Source: an uncultured Bacilli bacterium (GTDB taxonomy: Bacteria > Bacillota_I > Bacilli_A > RF39 > UBA660). From it: 15,951 bases of DNA. This document shows, piece after piece, positions 13,762 through 15,951 of this stretch. A program made the position numbers and the translations under genes. The stretch lies in contig CALVQT010000014.1 of assembly GCA_944358375.1 (NCBI GenBank), positions 1 through 15,951 of the forward strand. The letters run 5' to 3'. Positions within the stretch are counted from its first letter, which is position 1, and every line of letters starts with the position of its first letter. The notes beneath the pieces were generated by a model. That model saw only the letters and a list, made by a program, of their open reading frames with translations, was not told where the DNA came from and made no database searches.

Positions 13762-14910
13762 CTAAATTTCATAGTTTGTTATTATTAAATGTTCAACGTC
13801 TTTATCATTTCTATTTTTAATACTAACCAAATATTTTTTATCAAAAGATTTAATATATAATCCATCAACATTATACAAATTATAAATAAAATCTGTATTT
13901 TTTATAATCAACATAAACTTTGCTTTAGTTTTTTTTAAAAAATTAGCCAATCTAATTTGATCATTTTTATCAAACTCGTTTTTTGCATATGTTGAAAATT
14001 CAGTATCATAAGGGGGATCTAAAAATATAAAATCATTACTTGTTAACTTTAATTTATTACAAAAATCCTCAAAATCCAAATTATATATTTTTGTATTTTT
14101 CATATAATTTTTTAATTTCGTAGAATTTAAATTATTTATTTTTTTATTAAAATCTTTTCTATTATAACTTATACCACCATAAGGTACATTAAATTTGCCA
14201 TTAGCATTATATCTAAACATTGATGCATAACAATATTCTCTTATAAAATAAAATATCGCACAGTAAAATTCATCTTCAATTTCTAATTCATAACGATTAT
14301 TATATAAGTATCTAAAATGCATATAATATGAACTTTTAAAAGCACATTCTAAGTTTTCTAGAATATTAGCTTCAGACATTTTTCCTCTGTTTAATTCTAT
14401 TTTTCGCATTCTCTCAATTTTTGATAATAAGTTTTTTTTTATTTCCGCTAAAAAATTATCAATTTTAATATTAAAATGTTCTGATAATAATCCGTTAAAT
14501 TCTTCCGAATGTTCCAACACAAATTCATAAATTTTATCACTATAATTAATTTTTATGCGTTTATTAACCTTATCTTTTTTAACTTGCTTAGAATAATTAT
14601 TATATAAAGCTATAAGTTGTTTTGAATTATTTTCAACGATTTTTTCTAATAACGTCCAATTCTTATTTATTTCTCTTAGTTTTTTTATAAATCTTTGATT
14701 GCCATCTTTAACCATGTTGTAAAGAAGTATTAATTCATCAGATTTATCGTTTATTATGCTCTCATTACAATTAATATTTAAATATACAGAACCACCGCCT
14801 ACAAAAGGTTCTATATATCTATCAAATTTGGTAGGTAGATTTGATAATATAATTGGCAATTCTTTTTCTTTACCACCAGCCCATTTTATAAAAGATTTCT
14901 CATAAGCCAT
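13762..14910 (-). CDS. DNA adenine N6-methyltransferase (D12 class)
   Basis: A 382-residue Dam-like enzyme. Motif X is FIKWAGGKEKEL (K9-W-A-G-G-K14), the SAM-binding motif I is YIEPFVGGGS (32-41), and the catalytic motif IV is FIFLDPPY (DPPY 298-301). It transfers a methyl group from SAM to adenine N6 and would protect the element and host from the nucleases encoded behind it. It is about 100 residues longer than Dam. The extra is a Lys/Asn-rich helical insertion (about 70-190) between motif I and the target-recognition region (SYYMHFRYLYNNRYE... onward). AGGAGG lies eight bases before the ATG. First gene of the R-M operon, so the methylase is made before the nucleases. Confidence 0.92.
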   Translation of the reverse strand: MAYEKSFIKWAGGKEKELPIILSNLPTKFDRYIEPFVGGGSVYLNINCNESIINDKSDELILLYNMVKDGNQRFIKKLREINKNWTLLEKIVENNSKQLIALYNNYSKQVKKDKVNKRIKINYSDKIYEFVLEHSEEFNGLLSEHFNIKIDNFLAEIKKNLLSKIERMRKIELNRGKMSEANILENLECAFKSSYYMHFRYLYNNRYELEIEDEFYCAIFYFIREYCYASMFRYNANGKFNVPYGGISYNRKDFNKKINNLNSTKLKNYMKNTKIYNLDFEDFCNKLKLTSNDFIFLDPPYDTEFSTYAKNEFDKNDQIRLANFLKKTKAKFMLIIKNTDFIYNLYNVDGLYIKSFDKKYLVSIKNRNDKDVEHLIITNYEI

Positions 14911-14950
14911 ACATTCTACCTCCTAACTGCAAAAGTACCATCTATAAATA

Positions 14951-14959
14951 ATTATAACA
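14951..14959 (-). promoter_or_regulatory. Extended -10 promoter of the R-M operon
   Basis: TGT-TATAAT on the minus strand, about 40 bases before the methyltransferase ATG; no strong -35. Same TGT-TATAAT form as at the tRNA and synthetase-like promoters in this window. Confidence 0.55.
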
Positions 14960-14985
14960 TAATATTACATTTTTTTTAAGGGTTT

Positions 14986-15025
14986 TGGGAATTTCCCATA
15001 AAAGAATTTTGTACGGGAGTACAAA
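14986..15025. promoter_or_regulatory. Two palindromes upstream of the R-M operon
   Basis: TGGGAATTTCCCA (14986-14998) is a 13-bp dyad and TTTGTAC-ggga-GTACAAA (15008-15025) a 7-bp stem with a 4-base loop. Both lie upstream of the R-M promoter, where a controller or phage repressor could bind. No controller gene is adjacent. Confidence 0.4.
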
Positions 15026-15061
15026 TTCAGTGCTGGCTAGACAATAAACATACTCCTACAA

Positions 15062-15090
15062 GTAAAAACACTACCATTTTTGATAGTGTT
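15062..15090 (-). terminator. Terminator after the tnpV operon
   Basis: On the minus strand AACACTATCA-AAAA-TGGTAGTGTT forms a 10-bp stem (one mismatch) followed by TTTTAC. The first arm overlaps the stop codon of the small Cys-containing gene. Confidence 0.8.
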
Positions 15091-15397
15091 AATTTTTCTG
15101 ATAATATCTTTTTAATCTTAATGGATTACTATTTTTTACTACTAAATTATATTTAATTTTTAATATTTCTTTTACCCTAGGTATAAGTTTATCCATATCA
15201 CATCTACAGTTAAATACATCTATTACCGAGTTAATATGATTCCTTAGAGGACAATCTGATAAGCAATGTCTACTATATCCATTTGCTAAATAGAATGCTA
15301 CTAAATCTGGAATAACATAATTATTTAAATAATCATTAACATTGTTATAGAAAGGTAAATATATTTCTTCAAATTCTTTATCAGTTATATCACACAT
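15089..15397 (-). CDS. Small Cys-containing protein of unknown function
   Basis: A 102-residue protein with a helical N-terminus (EEIYLPFYNNVNDYLNNYVIPDLVAFYLANG). A cluster of cysteines follows, RHCLSDCPLRNHI...FNCRCD, that could bind zinc. The C-terminus is basic. I do not recognise the domain, but its start overlaps the tnpV stop by eight bases, so the two are translated together and it is probably a transposon accessory protein. AAAGGAG precedes the ATG. Confidence 0.7.
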   Translation of the reverse strand: MCDITDKEFEEIYLPFYNNVNDYLNNYVIPDLVAFYLANGYSRHCLSDCPLRNHINSVIDVFNCRCDMDKLIPRVKEILKIKYNLVVKNSNPLRLKRYYQKN

Positions 15398-15740
15398 AGA
15401 TATACTCCTTTAAAATAATTTCTTCTACTCTATTTTTTATATTATTCATTTTACCTATCCATAACATTTGATTACTACTTTTTAAATCTTCATTAATATT
15501 TTCTTTTTCAGCAAGTTCTTTAATTAAACTTTGTTCTTTCTCCATAAGAGTAATATCAATATCATGTAAATACTCATTCAACTTATCTTTCATAATTAGT
15601 TCAGTATATAAACCTTTTTTGTTCTTCTTTAAATACTTTAATTTAAGTAATCCATACTTTCCTATATTAAATCTTTCTTTATCTTCTAATTTTAAATCCG
15701 GCAATAAATAATCACCAGTTCTAGTGTAACTAACGTTCAT
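15390..15740 (-). CDS. tnpV: TnpV, transposon-encoded protein
   Basis: A 116-residue protein matching TnpV of Tn4451/Tn4453-type elements. The N-terminus VSYTRTGDYLLPDL, the middle GKYGLLKLKYLKKNKKGLYTEL, and the C-terminus QMLWIGKMNNIKNRVEEIILKEYIY are the family's recognisable blocks. Its biochemical role is not established; it travels with TnpX-type recombinases. GAGGA precedes the ATG, 75 bases from the element boundary. It is the first gene inside this end and overlaps the following small gene. Its presence is the best marker for the element type. Confidence 0.85.
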   Translation of the reverse strand: MNVSYTRTGDYLLPDLKLEDKERFNIGKYGLLKLKYLKKNKKGLYTELIMKDKLNEYLHDIDITLMEKEQSLIKELAEKENINEDLKSSNQMLWIGKMNNIKNRVEEIILKEYIYV

Positions 15741-15768
15741 AACTATTTCCTCATTTCTTTCTATTTAT

Positions 15769-15951
15769 TTAGGCTTTAATTGTTATACATTTATTTGTTA
15801 CACTCCAGCCTTCGCCACCTCCCGCATTTATGTGATTAGAAATAACTATAACATCTTTCCCATTCCCATAAGCGTCAAGAATTCTATCCACCCTTTCAGA
15901 TGAATCTAAAGTTTCATCCGTAGTTCTAGTCATTTTAACTGGAACACCCAA
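15769..15951 (-). pseudogene. 5' portion of the split amidase, with chimeric tail
   Basis: The frame enters from the right edge and encodes GVPVKMTRTTDETLDSSERV...DVIVISNHINAGGG, the middle of an Amidase_3 catalytic domain, with the zinc-binding histidine in SNHINA. Native sequence ends in the core at 15815-15821. After it the frame runs into the element and adds EGWSVTNKCITIKA before a TAA, so the current product is a truncated enzyme lacking the late catalytic glutamate and all LysM repeats. The continuation is at 2950 downward. Confidence 0.88.
15797..15830. other. Attachment junction, high end of the element
   Basis: CCACCTC at 15815-15821 is the shared core. Element DNA on its left (ACACT at 15800-15804, then CC.TCGC-like bases to 15815) mirrors the arm at 2953-2968. 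Amidase coding DNA is on its right. Confidence 0.8.

Larger units (their letters stand above)
2953..15814. mobile_element. Tn4451-like integrated element with defence cargo
   Basis: About 12.87 kb (core to core) inserted in an amidase gene. Support comes from three sides. The host reading frame is cleanly split and restored by joining 15820 to 2950. A 7-bp core is shared at both ends. The two element ends together make an imperfect 38-bp dyad (ACACT....CC.TCGC / GCGA.GG....AGTGT). It encodes a large serine recombinase and a TnpV homologue, both hallmarks of the Tn4451/Tn4453 group. No relaxase or conjugation genes are seen, so it is not obviously self-transmissible. Cargo: an R-M system with two nucleases, an SMC-like ATPase, a winged-helix protein, an HTH-Fic protein, a synthetase-like/ASCH operon, and a membrane protein with a palindrome array. 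Confidence 0.85.

Overview
The DNA is very AT-rich, uses TGA as a stop (standard code), has strong Shine-Dalgarno sites, and encodes a SleB-type cell wall hydrolase and a LysM amidase. This points to a low-GC Gram-positive bacterium (Bacillota: Bacilli/Erysipelotrichia/Clostridia-like, possibly a gut lineage). I cannot name the species.

Layout. (1) 1-2950 and 15815-15951 are host chromosome: the tail of an unknown gene, tRNA-Trp, a SleB-type hydrolase, a VbhA-like antitoxin/Fic toxin pair, and the 3' half of an N-acetylmuramoyl-L-alanine amidase with five LysM repeats. (2) About 12.87 kb between 2946 and 15821 is an inserted mobile element. The last bases of the window encode the N-terminal part of an Amidase_3 domain, which breaks after the residues NAGGG. 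The missing continuation (DGAEVIYALRN...) resumes at 2950 on the same strand. Joining the two at a shared 7-bp core (CCACCTC) restores one open frame, and joining the two element ends gives a dyad-symmetric putative attP. The element carries a large serine recombinase and a TnpV homologue, so it belongs broadly with Tn4451-type transposons.

Element contents, from the high-coordinate end down (all minus strand unless stated): tnpV and a small Cys-containing protein; a restriction-modification operon (adenine methyltransferase, TdeIII-family-like endonuclease, Mrr-like endonuclease); an SMC/RloC-like ATPase with a C-terminal R-x3-E...H pattern that could be an RNase; a winged-helix protein; a 32-codon ORF; the recombinase; an array of thirteen 27-bp palindromes with varying, self-complementary arms; a plus-strand multi-pass membrane protein with two more palindromes in front of it; an HTH-Fic protein with a consensus promoter and overlapping operator; and an operon of a small class I aminoacyl-tRNA synthetase-like protein with two ASCH-domain proteins.

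The cargo looks like a compact defence island: R-M as first line, a possible RNase backup beside it, a Fic protein, and two units I cannot assign to a known system (synthetase-like + two ASCH; membrane protein + palindrome array). These two are the best candidates for undescribed biology.
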